Shown here one piece after another: positions 1 through 11,669 of a stretch of 64,000 nt of DNA. Origin of the DNA: Osedax fenrisi (lineage: Eukaryota > Annelida > Polychaeta > Sabellida > Siboglinidae). The position numbers and the translations under genes are program-made. The notes under the pieces are model-generated. The model was given only the letters and a program-made list of their open reading frames with translations. It searched no databases and was not told the origin of the DNA. The stretch covers positions 13,068,461 to 13,132,460 of the forward strand of contig OZ025245.1 in the NCBI GenBank assembly GCA_964019155.1, written 5' to 3'. The number at the start of each line of letters is the position of its first letter. Within the stretch, counting starts at the first letter, position 1.

Positions 1-863
1 TATATAAATAGTCTAAAAATGTATTTTTTATTTTTTAATTATTCATAATATTGCTGATATATACAATAAACTGATTTTTGTATAACGATCTATGTAAAAT
101 ACAAATTTATGGTAAAAACCCATATATATCATTACTCTACTATATTTTTATTATCATATTAGTTATGATTTTGTATAGTAGGTGATTTTGTATATATGGG
201 TATATTATATATCATGGATATCTAATTAAATATGAAATAAAATATAAATATAAATTTATTGATTTATGCAAATATTGATTATTGATATTTACATTCTAGA
301 AATTATTATATTCTTAAATGTGGACCTCACCTGATGACATATTAGCGACATTTGATGCAATAATATATAGGGATTATACAAATAAGTTATATTGGTTTTA
401 AGTTGCTTGCAAAGAAGTTATTAATTAGAAGAATTCATATTGATAAAATAATATATAAATACAAAATAAATAGAATAAAATAATATGTTTAAAAAATAGC
501 TCATAATATTTTCATAAGTAAAATATAAATATAATAGACTGAAAGCATACTTTTTAAACTTTAAACTTTTACCTTTATTATAGGTATTTATTTTAATTTA
601 CCGAATTTCTATTACGATTATATTTAATTAAATGTATATATAAATGTATAAATGTATATATATATATATATATATACTATTATTTATATATTATATTATT
701 TATTGAAAATAATATAATTTTTATAATAAATATAATTAATATTAATTTAAATTAAATTTAACTAAAGAATTATTTAGTCTAACTAAATATAGATAGCAGC
801 AGCCGCGATATACATGGCAATAAAAGAGTCATAGAATAAGAAAACTCCTAAGGGGCATACACC

Positions 864-866
<3 letters not shown>
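1..866. other. AT-rich intergenic DNA, no gene seen
   Basis: Homogeneous AT-rich sequence with short TA runs around 655-680. No open frame, RNA gene or transposon end was recognised. A GC-richer patch near 790-850 translates on the minus strand to a short hydrophobic string, but has no support as an exon. Confidence 0.6.

Positions 867-905
<39 letters not shown>
867..905. repeat. (AT)n microsatellite
   Basis: Uninterrupted AT dinucleotide run of about 39 bp, one of many in this window. Confidence 0.95.
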
Positions 906-909
<4 letters not shown>

Positions 910-1310
910 ACTTACATATTAAAGTAATTAAATGGCATAATGGCCACATCATAACTCAACAAAGTCTTCATTAGATGTATTACTACTTTAATATCAAACC
1001 TATATTATAGCTATATAGTTATAGTATTTCTATTACAAATAAAATAATTATATATATATATATATATATTACAATTAAGACATACACCTCGGAAGTATCA
1101 CAGGCATATATACAAGTTATTATACATGTATAACGTATCACACATACGTATATACGATATAATATAGCCTATCGAAGTATAAATCTCCGTCGGATTCTAC
1201 TTATTAACTGTTTGCGCTTCTCTATCCATATTGGCCACTTTCATATTTATCAACGTTACTCATTTATCATAACTTGTATATTTTTCAAATATGTTAGTAT
1301 CATATATGAT

Positions 1311-1398
1311 ATTATATACAATAAAGAATGTTATTCTACTTAATCGATATATTATAATATATCGATTGTGTAGAGTAACATTCTTTATTGTATATAAT
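1311..1398. repeat. 88-bp near-perfect palindrome
   Basis: Two 43-nt arms (1311-1353 and 1356-1398) are reverse complements with about three mismatches and a 2-nt centre. The arms begin ATTATATACAATAAAGAATG. It could extrude as a cruciform or be a very small foldback transposon. No clear target duplication is visible. Confidence 0.85.
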
Positions 1399-1471
1399 AC
1401 ATGATGTATACAATACAGAGAGTATATACGAACGTAACCATAACAACGTCAGGGCCTACGAACTGTATAGC

Positions 1472-1535
1472 TAAACCCTAACTTAACCCAAAACCCAACC
1501 CACCCCGCTAGCAATCCCCCAACCCAACCCCCAAA
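1472..1535. repeat. C-rich degenerate telomere-like tract
   Basis: The plus strand reads CCCTAACTTAACCCAAAACC followed by more AACCC and CCCCCAACCC motifs. The other strand therefore carries irregular GGGTTA/GGGTTTT blocks. The units are not regular TTAGGG, so this may be a decayed interstitial telomeric tract or a simple G-rich sequence. Confidence 0.5.
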
Positions 1536-2335
1536 CTCGAACAGGGTCGATATCGACTGATTACTAGATAACGAGAACCGCTATCGCCGACATACTCGTG
1601 TGTATGCTGGTGTGCCGTCGATATGGCAATAACGCAGAAGCAGATCTATGCGAGGAGAGGGAGAGGGTAGCGAAGTCCTCGCTCTCAAAACTCTCTCCTA
1701 AACCCTACATGTAGATAATGGCTGACCAGGCATTCACAACATCGGTACACTGAGTTTGTACTATCGTCCTAGGGACTATATGTCAAAGGTATACACCTAC
1801 ATAGGATACACTATATTACTTCGTGATGCGTTCTATATATTTCAACAAATCACAACGAAATGTAATATATATATATATATATATATAAATGATGATATAA
1901 ATAATTATTTAACATAACATAACAACATTATCAACAAAAAATATCTATATAAGTTTAAAATTATAAAAAAGTATAATCGTAATATCATAATATTAACGTT
2001 GAAATCGTAATGGTTAATTTGACATCAGGAATATATACCTATAGGTATGTATATTTATAAATAATAACAAGATGGGTTGGTGGTATTATAAATTACATCA
2101 TGAAACAACAATTTATACAGTTAAATATTCGGATATGATACAGTAACATGAAGACATATACTACAGTGATGTAAACCTATTCGATAAGGACACAAGCGAT
2201 ACGTGAAAGGAGGACATAAAACATGGACCTCTTAAACTACATTATCTTGACGATGGACATCTATATGTTCTTTAAGTTTTTTAAATATTTATATATATAT
2301 ATATATATTAGTATATAATACTTATATATTAATAA

Positions 2336-2337
<2 letters not shown>
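1536..2337. other. Mixed-composition stretch, no gene seen
   Basis: 1536-1730 is less AT-rich and holds a GAGGAGAGGGAGAGGG purine patch. The rest is AT-rich, with a (TA)n run near 1868-1888. No splice-bounded open frame or RNA gene was recognised. Confidence 0.5.
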
Positions 2338-2386
<49 letters not shown>

Positions 2387-2414
2387 TAGTATATAATACT
2401 TATATATATTAATA

Positions 2415-2448
<34 letters not shown>
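2338..2448. repeat. (AT)n microsatellite pair
   Basis: Two long AT runs (about 2338-2385 and 2413-2448) are separated by TAGTATATAATACTTATATATTAAT-like DNA. That spacer also occurs near 2310-2340 and 2665-2700, so the AT tract and its flank are locally duplicated. Confidence 0.9.
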
Positions 2449-2452
<4 letters not shown>

Positions 2453-2655
2453 CGCAGTTATCACCCTTCTCATATATCATCCTCATATACAGCTGTACCC
2501 CTAGGGTATACTATTATACCGTTTCACTTTAGATCCTGCTTCTCCTGCCCAAGAAGAGGCTGACACTCCGAATAAAGATTCGCAACACCTCTTACAACAC
2601 TCCGGCTACTCTTCCTGTCCCGGCCTCTACTCCTCCCAATTCTAGCCCTCATAAA
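2449..2655 (+). repeat. Dispersed repeat R1, copy 1
   Basis: A roughly 207-bp unit begins TTAACGCAGTTATCACCCTT right after an (AT)n run and ends near TCTAGCCCTCATA. A second copy lies at 26087-26267 with the same start, the same end and the same adjacent (AT)n tract. On the minus strand both copies can encode similar peptides starting MRARIGRS, so R1 may be part of a coding mobile element. The family is not recognised. Confidence 0.7.
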
Positions 2656-2696
2656 TATATAGTATATAAGTATATAATATTTATATATTATTAATG

Positions 2697-2697
2697 A

Positions 2698-2768
<71 letters not shown>
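2697..2768. repeat. (AT)n microsatellite
   Basis: About 72 bp of AT repeat with one C interruption. Confidence 0.95.
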
Positions 2769-2770
<2 letters not shown>

Positions 2771-3597
2771 CATAGCGTGTAATTAATTATTGTCAACGTC
2801 AATATATGCACACTACATTACATCACTTTTATGTATAACTGCCTTCTACCACACCACGTATTTCATCTTTATTATTACCTTATTATTAGTATAGTCTTAT
2901 TACCTTACTACATATTACTATTACATAATATTGCCAAATCAGAGATAATAAAATTGTAAACATGCAATGTTATCTATGTTAAACCATTAACGTTCTTAAA
3001 TATTTTAAATTATAAATATTTGTATATATATATATATAAATATATATATTTGTATATGTATATATGTAGTGTACACTAAGTAATATTCCATGCCTCTTCC
3101 TCCTACTATTCATTTTCTTCCTCCTCCTCCTTATCCAACTTCTCGCTCCATTTATCTGCTGTCACATCTGTAACTTGTGTAATGTGCACTGCACAGCCAG
3201 TATAGGTATACTGGTATACCATGGTATACCATCATGTTAATAATGATACAAGGTAATATATTAATAGAATAGCGCGATATAGTAGTAATACGTGTAGTTT
3301 GTTTATTTATTTATTTTGTTTAATAATTAAATACAACATTTTTAAAACTTTTAAATTGTAAATAATTGTTTTGTTTACGATTGAACCAAGATACAATTAT
3401 AAACATTATAAATTCGGATATAATATATATAGTAGTAATCATATTATAAGTAATATTATTAATATTACTAATACAACTACTACTACTAGGTAGTACCTAC
3501 TACTACTACTTTTAATTTGTATAGACAACTGTACCACATAACAAAACTATTTAACTATTAACTACATTCACTACACCTTATTCGTCATTCAATATCA
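2769..3597. other. AT-rich stretch with CT-rich patch, no gene seen
   Basis: Contains a pyrimidine-rich segment near 3090-3150 and a nested GGTATACTGGTATACCATGG palindromic patch near 3205-3230. Nothing codes recognisably. Confidence 0.5.
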
Positions 3598-4104
3598 ATA
3601 TCCACCGCTACTATTATAGCTTCTCCTTACATACTACCTCTATTCGACTAATGCAATGTTATCCTTTACAATACCCCCTCATCGTATATTACTAAACTCC
3701 AAATTATTCAAAATTCTATAGTTAGGTGTATATTTAACATACCAAAATACTCACATACTCATATATCTCCATTCCTAGTTAAACTCCACTTGCTACCTGT
3801 ACGGCGTACAGTGTACGCCATAGAATCCTATATAAAACTCTACTACTGGCTCATAAAGCAATCCACCATGACTACCTAGCATCCCTACTCAAACTTAAAT
3901 TACCAACTAGTACCACTACACGCTCTACCAATACGTTTCTACTTCAACTCCCTCCTAATCACAACTTACATTCAACTAACACTCGCGCATGGGCAATATA
4001 CGTCCCATACCCCTGGAACACTCTCTCTACATCCATCCGTACTACACCATCAACTCCAATATTCAAGAAATTACTGAAAACCCACTTATTTAATATGAAA
4101 CATT
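3598..4104 (+). pseudogene. Non-LTR retrotransposon ORF2 C-terminal relic (L2/CR1 type)
   Basis: Plus-strand translation gives the conserved C-terminal segment of an L2/CR1-type reverse transcriptase. It includes an ILPLFD-stop-CN stretch that matches the FILPLFDYCN segment of the element at 17.2-20.6 kb. An IQNSIVRCIF-like segment and LHLLPVRR (consensus LHWLPV) follow. The end has RAWAIYVPYPWNTL and FKKLLKTHLF, the usual tail, and a stop at 4102-4104. There is an in-frame stop near 3650 and a frameshift near 3822, so the copy is dead and 5'-truncated. A TAC/CTA microsatellite follows the stop within 100 bp. Confidence 0.8.
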
Positions 4105-4185
4105 AACTACAAATATATATGGACGTCCGATTGCTTTATAAGCACAGTTCGCACTCCGAAAACCGAAAAATGTAAAAATGTAATG

Positions 4186-4189
4186 TATG

Positions 4190-4236
<47 letters not shown>

Positions 4237-4345
4237 TTGCTATAGTAATAGTATATTACTACTACTACTACTACTACTACTACTAATATTACTAATACTA
4301 CTACTAGTAGTAGTAGTAGTATATATATAGTAATAATAATATAAT
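4186..4345. repeat. Compound (TAC)n/(TAG)n/(TAA)n microsatellite
   Basis: Long TAC and CTA trinucleotide runs, then TAG and TAATA repeats. It lies downstream of the non-LTR relic and may have grown from its 3' tail. Poly-Ser and poly-Val open frames across it are artefacts. Confidence 0.9.
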
Positions 4346-4362
4346 AATAATATTTATTTATT

Positions 4363-4856
4363 AAAATCTCATTATCGCTGATATCCTGTACTACCTTAAC
4401 CTCAGTAAACTCAGTTTCATCTTCATATATTATCAGTATATCAGCCCATTCTACTTCACTACTTCGTTTCCTAGATAATGTATCGGCCACCTGGTTTAAA
4501 CTTCCTGCTATATACTTTATATCTAAGTCAAACGGTGCTAATCGAGCTACCCATCTTTGCTCTAATGCTGTAAATTCCTTTTTACTTGATATATACACCA
4601 CATAACTATTATCAGTATATACAGAGCATATGTATGGCATTAAACAATGTCAGAATTTATCAGATACTACTGCCCATACTATCGCTATAAACTCTCGTTT
4701 TTTATGAGTAATTGTCTTAGTATTTTTCTCCCCTGTACTAAGAGTTCTACTCACGAATGCTATTGAACGTAATTTACCATTTGTTCTCTGACTTAACACG
4801 GCCTCCAGACCAACGTCAGAGGCATCGGATTCTAAAATAACGGGAAACCCTAACAT
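4363..4856 (-). pseudogene. Ty3/gypsy RNase H relic
   Basis: Minus-strand translation reads FPVILESDASDVGLEAVLSQ, then IAFVSRTLS, KKREFIAIVWA, VYTDNS, FTALEQRWVARL and VADTLSRK. These are the successive conserved blocks of a Ty3/gypsy RNase H domain, including the ESDAS, RE, TDN and VADTLSR acidic positions. An in-frame stop near 4650-4660 splits it. It is a different family from the gypsy element at 29-35 kb. The adjacent integrase fragment is on the opposite strand. Confidence 0.85.
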
Positions 4857-4869
4857 ATTTCCTTCTACT

Positions 4870-5240
4870 TCCTATATTGCACTCAGAATAAAACCACAGG
4901 GTTTTCACCATTCTTTCTTATGTTTGGTCGGAAGGAAAATCTACCTGTAGATACTCAGATGGGTTTCAGTATGAGAAACATAGAGTGATTGGGTTTGGGA
5001 GACGAGTAAAAAGATTGGTGAAATTAACATGCGGGTTCTCAAATTACAAGGAGGAATTATAGTTATTTATAATAGTATTTTATAGTATTATATTAGAGGT
5101 AAGGAGGAATCGGGTGATGATATCGAAGTCGGATTTGAGGTATTAGTGAAAAATAGAGTATTAGGCAGGAGGAAATTAGTCAATATTTTGGGTGATGTCA
5201 GTTGGACGGTAGAAGGTAAAGTCAGATATAGGCTACATAT
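4870..5240 (+). pseudogene. Ty3/gypsy integrase C-terminal relic
   Basis: Plus-strand frames give NKTTGFSPFFLMFGRKENLP, the conserved block that follows the catalytic core of gypsy integrases. Further on come VGFEVLVKNRVLGRRK and WTVEGKVRY, which resemble the GDxVLVKNR C-terminal domain. Several frame changes and stops are present. It is followed by a likely LTR on the same strand and abuts the RNase H relic head to head. Confidence 0.75.
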
Positions 5241-5364
5241 GCATATATGATAAGGAGAGGGGAGGTAAAAAAGGGTTTAGAATCGAATGAATTTAAGAAA
5301 TGTGTCATTTAAGTAGGGTAGCATGACAATTTTGGGACAACAATTTGTTAGGAGTAGGTGTGGA

Positions 5365-5717
5365 TGTTACAGAGTGATTCACGATAGGTTTATATTATAC
5401 AATAACGCCTAGATTGCGAATGTATATTTTAGTTATCTCAATCGGTATTCTATAAATACACTGTCACTATCCGACGCACTGGAGTGGAACGAGTTATCTA
5501 AATAGTGATTCGCGTTTATGTTATTATTAGTTTCAGTATGACTTTGTACTCGAAACATATAATGTCATATATTTATTAATTAGAATATCTAATAACTAAT
5601 CGACGAACTCTTATACACGATTGACAGACAGGTATTCTAGTATCAACTTGATACTCGAATAAGTGATTTACAGAAAAACACAATTTATCTTTGGATCTGT
5701 GGACTCACGGTATTACA
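5365..5717 (+). mobile_element. Probable gypsy LTR (353 bp)
   Basis: Starts TGTTACAG and ends GTATTACA, the TG...CA pattern. A purine-rich GGAGTAGGTGTGGA tract sits immediately upstream, as a polypurine tract would. A TATA-like TCTATAAATA is near 5450. It sits downstream of the integrase relic on the same strand. No second LTR copy is in the window, so assignment rests on position and end structure. Confidence 0.55.
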
Positions 5718-5742
5718 TCTATTCACATAGGCGACCGACCGT

Positions 5743-5791
<49 letters not shown>

Positions 5792-6014
5792 CAAATGGTA
5801 GATACAAATGGACCCCTTGAGAAGTCATAGACCTATACATGTTACAAATAACTGTGAGGGGCCCCGGGCATTACAATACAAATAGTAATATTTTTTTCTT
5901 TGGTTTTGATTTATTGTTTATTAAGTTCTTGATAAACACAAGAGAAAAACAAGAACTTCCTGAAGTCGTACCCAAGACCTCTGGCTTACTAGTTTTTGAT
6001 TGTCCCACTGAGTG

Positions 6015-6066
<52 letters not shown>

Positions 6067-6694
6067 AGTATTATATATACTTTAACATTCTATATAGGGT
6101 TTATAATAGATTCAAATATTCTTGGATATTATAGGCGATAGATATCGAAAGCATGCAGGCTCCATGGAGGAGGAATAATCACATAGAGAGATGATGTTCA
6201 TAGATTTATATTACAATAAGTAACATATATGATGTCGAACTTTACAGCATTAGGTACAATAACGTAAATAAATAAGTACGCATGACAGTATTCTATTCAT
6301 GCCCATATATAATATCGGCGGGTATTAAAATGCCCTTATATAGGTGAGAATATTCTACTACGGGAGATAAGCTTTAATCAACTCATGCGCGGTGAACCTC
6401 TACTGTTATATCATGGACATGAAATAAATAGTATGCAGATAAAGTAAATAGTTAGAGACATATGTTTGTTTGCGTTATTCTGCCGCCCCGCCCACAGCGT
6501 GACTTCAGAGCCACCTTAGTAATGATGAGATGAATTAATCAGCGGTCAGCAAACAATGCTTCAGGCGCTAGGTTTTATTACCCATAATTACGTAGTTGCT
6601 GTTTGAATTGTTAATGATTCACACGTGAGGCTAAATATTTATATATCCATGATGTTAGATTATTATAAAAAACGGACTTACTGGAAATATTAGG
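5718..6694. other. Intergenic DNA with two (AT)n runs
   Basis: (AT)n at about 5748-5788 and 6017-6062. A 100-codon frame at 5839-6141 runs straight through the second repeat and has no recognisable domain. GC-richer DNA at 6470-6620 shows no gene. Confidence 0.55.
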
Positions 6695-6738
<44 letters not shown>

Positions 6739-7525
6739 CATTACAAATTCTAATTTTTATATTACCAAAGTGCTATAAAAATGTAAATGTAATAAATTAC
6801 GCTAAGATATATGTTACCATTCTTAATGCATGTTTTTATAATTATAATTGTTATTCTTTTTAAATAGGCCGTTAAAACTACCAATTAATTTAGTTTTGTA
6901 AGTTATATAATATTTTTCCATTATGTGGATATTTTTATTATTTATTTTATCATTGTATAAAATAAAATGTACACATTGGCTTTTAACTATATATTAATAA
7001 AATAACTAGATATGTCTATGAACATATATTGTTTATCAATATTATAAAATTAAGTTTCATTAAAGATATTGCATATAAAATCATATTGATATAAATTACA
7101 TATTTATGGTTCCTTTAAACAGTAATCACGAGATCTTTGATAAACAATGATAAACAATTTTAACCACGCCCATTTATATACAAAATTACTTTATATTTTG
7201 TATTTGGTATGCCTATTTAATATATTTTAAATTTTCTATCTTGTTTAATTCATTTAACTCATTCTTTAAGGGCTATATCAAACTTAAATCGTTCTATAAA
7301 TGTTAGATATATATTATTAATTATAAAATATAGTAAATAGTTATATAAGTGTATGAAATAAAACTATATCATTTTTTTAAAACCGTTTTATCATACAATT
7401 TTAAATTTAATTTATGCAAATAATATTTAAGTTACTATTTGAAATATAATTATTATATTTTTATATTATAATAATATTTATTAAATATTATTAAATTATA
7501 ATTATTTAAATTATTATATGTTACA
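6695..7525. other. (AT)n run (6695-6734) and AT-rich DNA
   Basis: After the AT run the sequence is AT-rich with no open frame or transposon end recognised, up to the 3' tail of the next retrotransposon. Confidence 0.6.
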
Positions 7526-7854
7526 TGATGATGATGATATTGAGTTTATTAGCACTAAAATAGGGTCATGTAGACCCCTTCGCTCGTGCGGGAAGAAAAT
7601 AATAATAAAATAATAGTAATACGATAATATTTTTGATAATAATATACATTCAATATACAACGGAAAAACAATAATAAACAATATAAAGGACTATTATATA
7701 CTACAGTCTGCATTGATATGGTGTAGTTGTATATACTACAGACTGCATTGATATAGTATAGTGTTATATAATAATAAGATAATAATAATACAATAACAAT
7801 TTAATAATGATATAAATTTAATATAACACGGATACAAATAATACGTTGGATGAT

Positions 7855-10685
7855 TTAATGATTATGGGTAGAGAGAAAAGAAGAAGTAAGATTTATGAAT
7901 CTTTTGTGGGATCTAATAGAACGAATGATAGGAGGGAGGGAATTCCATAGGGTTGGACCGGAATTTTTAAAAGCTCTAGAATTTAGGGACGTTTTACTAG
8001 AGTTCTGGGAGATAAGTAGAGGAGCATTTTGGTAACGAAGAGAAGATAATATAGTACGTTTTTTAATTAGATCAGAGATATAGCTAGGGGTAAAAGAATA
8101 TATTGATTTATGGATTATAGATAGTATACGTAATTTACACCTGAGGGAGAAGGGTAGCCACATACGAGATGATTGATGAGATGTTGTAGTAGAGTGATCC
8201 AGTCGAGTTAAACAGTAAGTAGTACGTATTGAGGAACGGATAATCCGATTAAGTGGAGCAGTAGCTTTAGCAGGAAGTAAATTCAGTAGGGAAGAACAGT
8301 AGTCAATACGTGAAAGTACAAGAGCATTAATTAGAGTTTTAGTAAGGTTTCTGGAAAGTGATGTCCGTATTTTTTTAATTCTGAAGAGATGAAAGTTGGA
8401 TGATTTTGTAATGGATGATATGTGATTCTTAAATGATAATTTGTCATCAAATACTAATCCTAGGTTTTTGGAGGAATGAGAAGGAGAAATAATCATGTTA
8501 TTTAGAGTAAAGTTTGGAAAGGAAGTTTCAGAAGTAGATATGTTAAGTACAGTAGTCTTAGAGGAATTAATTAGTAGTTTATTGGAGAGGAGCCATAATC
8601 TTATGGAGTTAGCACACTCGATTAATTCAGAGTTAATGGTATTATGAGAATTTATAGGGAAAAAGGTAAACAGTTGGATATCATCAGCAAAAATATGGTA
8701 GTGGATATTTGGAAATTTCTTAATTAGATCAGCAATAGGGCGGATATAAATAGAAAAGAGGGATGGACCTAGAACAGATCCTTGGAGAATACCGTGGTTA
8801 AGAGGAGAAAGAGGCGAGTAAGATTTGTCAATCATAATAGAGATATTCCTGTTAGTGAGATATGAAGTAAACCATTTTAATGCTAAGCCAGATATACCCA
8901 TTAAAGTAAGTCGCGAGATTAATATGTTATGGTCCAGGGTATCAAAAGCAGATGATAGATCAAGTAGGATTAGCTGGCAACACGTGTTGCTATTTAAGGT
9001 AGATAATATAGTGTCAGTAATACGGAGGAGAGCTGTTTCGGTTGAATGACCCTTACGAAAAGCGCTTTGAAACGGGTCGAAAAGATTATTTTTACTTACA
9101 TGGGCTATGAGTTGTTTGGAAACAATTCTTTCTAATATTTTACTTAATAAGGGTAGGTGGGAGATCGGGCGATAATTGCTAAATGAGTTTGGGTCTAAGT
9201 TTTGTTTTTTTAGAATTGGGGATATTATGGCAGTCTTGAGACAGGGTGAAACTTGGCCAGAGTTTAGTGAGTTTGCAATAATATCCAAGAAAATAGGAGA
9301 AAATAAGGGTGAAAGTTTGTGATATAATGATAAAGGTAGGGGATCAGTGGGGGAGGTACAGTGAGATTTCATGAGTAGGTCATTTACTTCATACAGTGAA
9401 GGAATAGTGAATGTACTTAATGAGTCAATATGATGGGTAATATATATGGTAGGATTGAGTATGGGTTGAGTAGATGCGCAAATAATATTATTAATGATTG
9501 CAATTTTATGTTTAAAGAATTTTTCAAAAAGAGAACACAGTTGAAAATTTGACGTGTTAGGTAAAATGGGGAGAATTTTTCATCTGGAGGAGAGAGAATT
9601 TTATTTGCTATTTTAAATAATTTGCGAGGATTGGAGGATATCAATGCTATCTTTTTGTTATAATAGATAGATTTTGAACGAGATATAGTAGATTTGTAAT
9701 TTTTTCTAGCTAGTGATAGTGCTAATTTAGTTTCAGTAGAAGGATTTTTAAGAAATTTCTTCTCAAATTTTCGAACACTCTTCTTGAAGATGAAAAGTTC
9801 GTGGGAGAACCAGGGAGAAAAAGGGCGGTCGGTAATTAATGTAGTTTTTGTAGGTGCATGTATATTGATAATATTTAGGAGAGTGGAGTTTAGGAGTACC
9901 GGACAGAGGGAAGTTGAAGAAGAGATCTCAGTTTTGATATTGTTTACAAATCTTGGTAGGTCGATAGACTTAAAATCTCTATATGTAATACGTTTTCGTT
10001 TAATATTTGAGAATTTTAGATTTATAGAGAATTCAATAATAAAATGATCAGTTAGTAGTTCAATTTTTTGAAAGGAGTTAGGGTTTATACATCTAATAAG
10101 AGGACTGGATAGGGGTGTAAATATCATATCAAGTGTATTGCCACTAGAATGGGTAGGAAATGATATATGTTGGCACAAGGAAAGAGACTCAGTTAGGAGT
10201 TTAAAGTCACCATGGGGATAGATGGGAGAATTATAGTGATAGTTTAAGTCACCAAGAACTATTGGTAGATAGGATGAAGATGAAGGAAGTTTATGGATAA
10301 AATCATGAAATTCATCAAAGAATAAACTGGTTTCAGGTTTTGGGGGACGATAGATAACGGTAAGATGTAGAGTTAAGTTAGGAAGCTTGAGGGTCAGCGA
10401 AATACAATCACTATATGAAAAGGGGGGGAATGAAATGGATGGAGATAGGTAAAAATCATTACGTATCATAAATCCTACCCCACCACCACGGCCCGTTTGT
10501 CGTGGAGCGAGATAGAGTGTATATCCAAAGTCCAAGATGGAGGCAAATATATCAGAGTCATTATTAGAAATCCAGGTCTCAGTCAATGCGATTATAATAC
10601 ATTTTTGTAATTTAAGGTATGGGAACAGAAGGGATATTTTTGATCTCAAGGAGCGAATATTGATCAAGGCTATATTAGAGGATAG
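7855..10685 (-). pseudogene. CR1/L2 ORF2: APE endonuclease plus reverse transcriptase, one frameshift
   Basis: The N-terminal part carries the APE-type endonuclease: NIRSL at the start, LTETW, GRGGGVGF, IYRPP, GDLN and LTDH, the usual catalytic series. After a linker the reverse transcriptase has NYRPIS, FQSAFRKGHSTETAL, LLDLSSAFDTLDH, GSVLGP and FADDIQL (the YADD box with Phe). The family C-terminus LWNSLPP is near the end. The two parts are in different frames. The shift maps to an A5 run (minus strand) at about 9576-9580, and frames are open on both sides. No ATG precedes the endonuclease block, so translation would depend on ORF1. One indel, which could be a sequencing error, is the only visible defect. 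Confidence 0.85.
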
Positions 10686-11669
10686 TCAGGCTTGAGAGGA
10701 AGAATTATTTATAAATGATTTCTTATAGTGATCAAAAGAATCAAACCATTTTGTTAGATCAGATTCAGGGATGAGAAAAGGGGGATATGAAAGAGGATTT
10801 TTTTTATCCCTAAGTTCAAATGTTTGGGAACGATTATTAAAAAATACTTTATACAAAATGGGCGTGAGTTTTTGTTTTAGGGCATGATATAGTACCTTAC
10901 CAAGAAGTCTAGTAGAGTCAGGTAAATAATGACGAATAAATATATGCTTAAAATTACTATGTGGTGAGATTTTTAGAAGGGAGGAGAAACATATATCACG
11001 AGCAGAAATATTAGTGAAACGTAATATAGCAGTACTGGTAAGAAATGAGGCAGAAGTAATATAAGAATGTGGAAGTTTTATATAGTCAATTAATGATACT
11101 ATGAAATTATAGTTAACTTCATAAGGAAGAAGGTGTTCAAGTACTAGTATGAGGGAATTATCTATGGAGCGTATGGATGAAGACTTTGAGGAAGTTGAAC
11201 TAGATAATATAGGGGTTGGTGTGTGATTTGAGGAAAATTTTAAGTCCATTAGCTTTGGAATGTTTCTAGAAGTATTAGCATTGGGCTGATGCTTGGGCTG
11301 GATATTAATAGTCGTAGTAGAAGAATATATATCAGATGTTATATTTGGCGTTACCTTGGAACAAGTATTATGTATAGATTTGTCAGTTAAAGTAGAAGGT
11401 GAATATGGCATAGTAATGGGTGGAGTAGTTGTATGATTAGTCGAAGGAAACTTATTTAAGGCTAGGCATGAGGAACATGTGAAGATGAAGTTAGGTGAAT
11501 TAAATATAGCAATAGCATAAGCGGGAGGGGGGTTTTTAGAATGAAACCAGGATTTAGAAATAATAGCTGCGGGGTATAAACAATTATAATGTAAAATAGA
11601 TGGACATGTTTTACATTTGAGATAATATTTGCATGCGGGAAGGTTACAATGTGAACAATTTGAGGACAT
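10686..11669 (-). CDS. CR1/L2 ORF1 protein with PHD-type zinc finger (327 aa)
   Basis: An N-terminal C4HC3 arrangement is visible: Cys5, Cys8, Cys19, Cys22, His27, Cys30, Cys65, Cys68. This fits a PHD-like finger, a known feature of CR1/L2 ORF1 proteins. A Ser/Thr/Pro-rich linker (about residues 75-190) and a more ordered C-terminal half (about 195-327) follow. Its role is presumably nucleic acid binding in the retrotransposition RNP, inferred from the family. It starts at ATG 11669. It ends in UGA followed directly by CUA, and the endonuclease of ORF2 begins six codons later in the same frame. Confidence 0.8.
   Translation of the reverse strand: MSSNCSHCNLPACKYYLKCKTCPSILHYNCLYPAAIISKSWFHSKNPPPAYAIAIFNSPNFIFTCSSCLALNKFPSTNHTTTPPITMPYSPSTLTDKSIHNTCSKVTPNITSDIYSSTTTINIQPKHQPNANTSRNIPKLMDLKFSSNHTPTPILSSSTSSKSSSIRSIDNSLILVLEHLLPYEVNYNFIVSLIDYIKLPHSYITSASFLTSTAILRFTNISARDICFSSLLKISPHSNFKHIFIRHYLPDSTRLLGKVLYHALKQKLTPILYKVFFNNRSQTFELRDKKNPLSYPPFLIPESDLTKWFDSFDHYKKSFINNSSSQA

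Noticed and set aside
790..850. Possible minus-strand exon coding a hydrophobic helix
   Set aside because: Only about 25 codons, no credible splice sites, and bounded by an AT repeat.
4107..4380. Poly-Val/poly-Ser C-terminal extension of the RNase H relic
   Set aside because: It comes from the TAC/TAG microsatellite. The RNase H similarity stops before it.
5839..6141. 100-aa ORF
   Set aside because: It runs through an (AT)n tract as poly-Ile/Tyr and has no recognisable domain or splice context.
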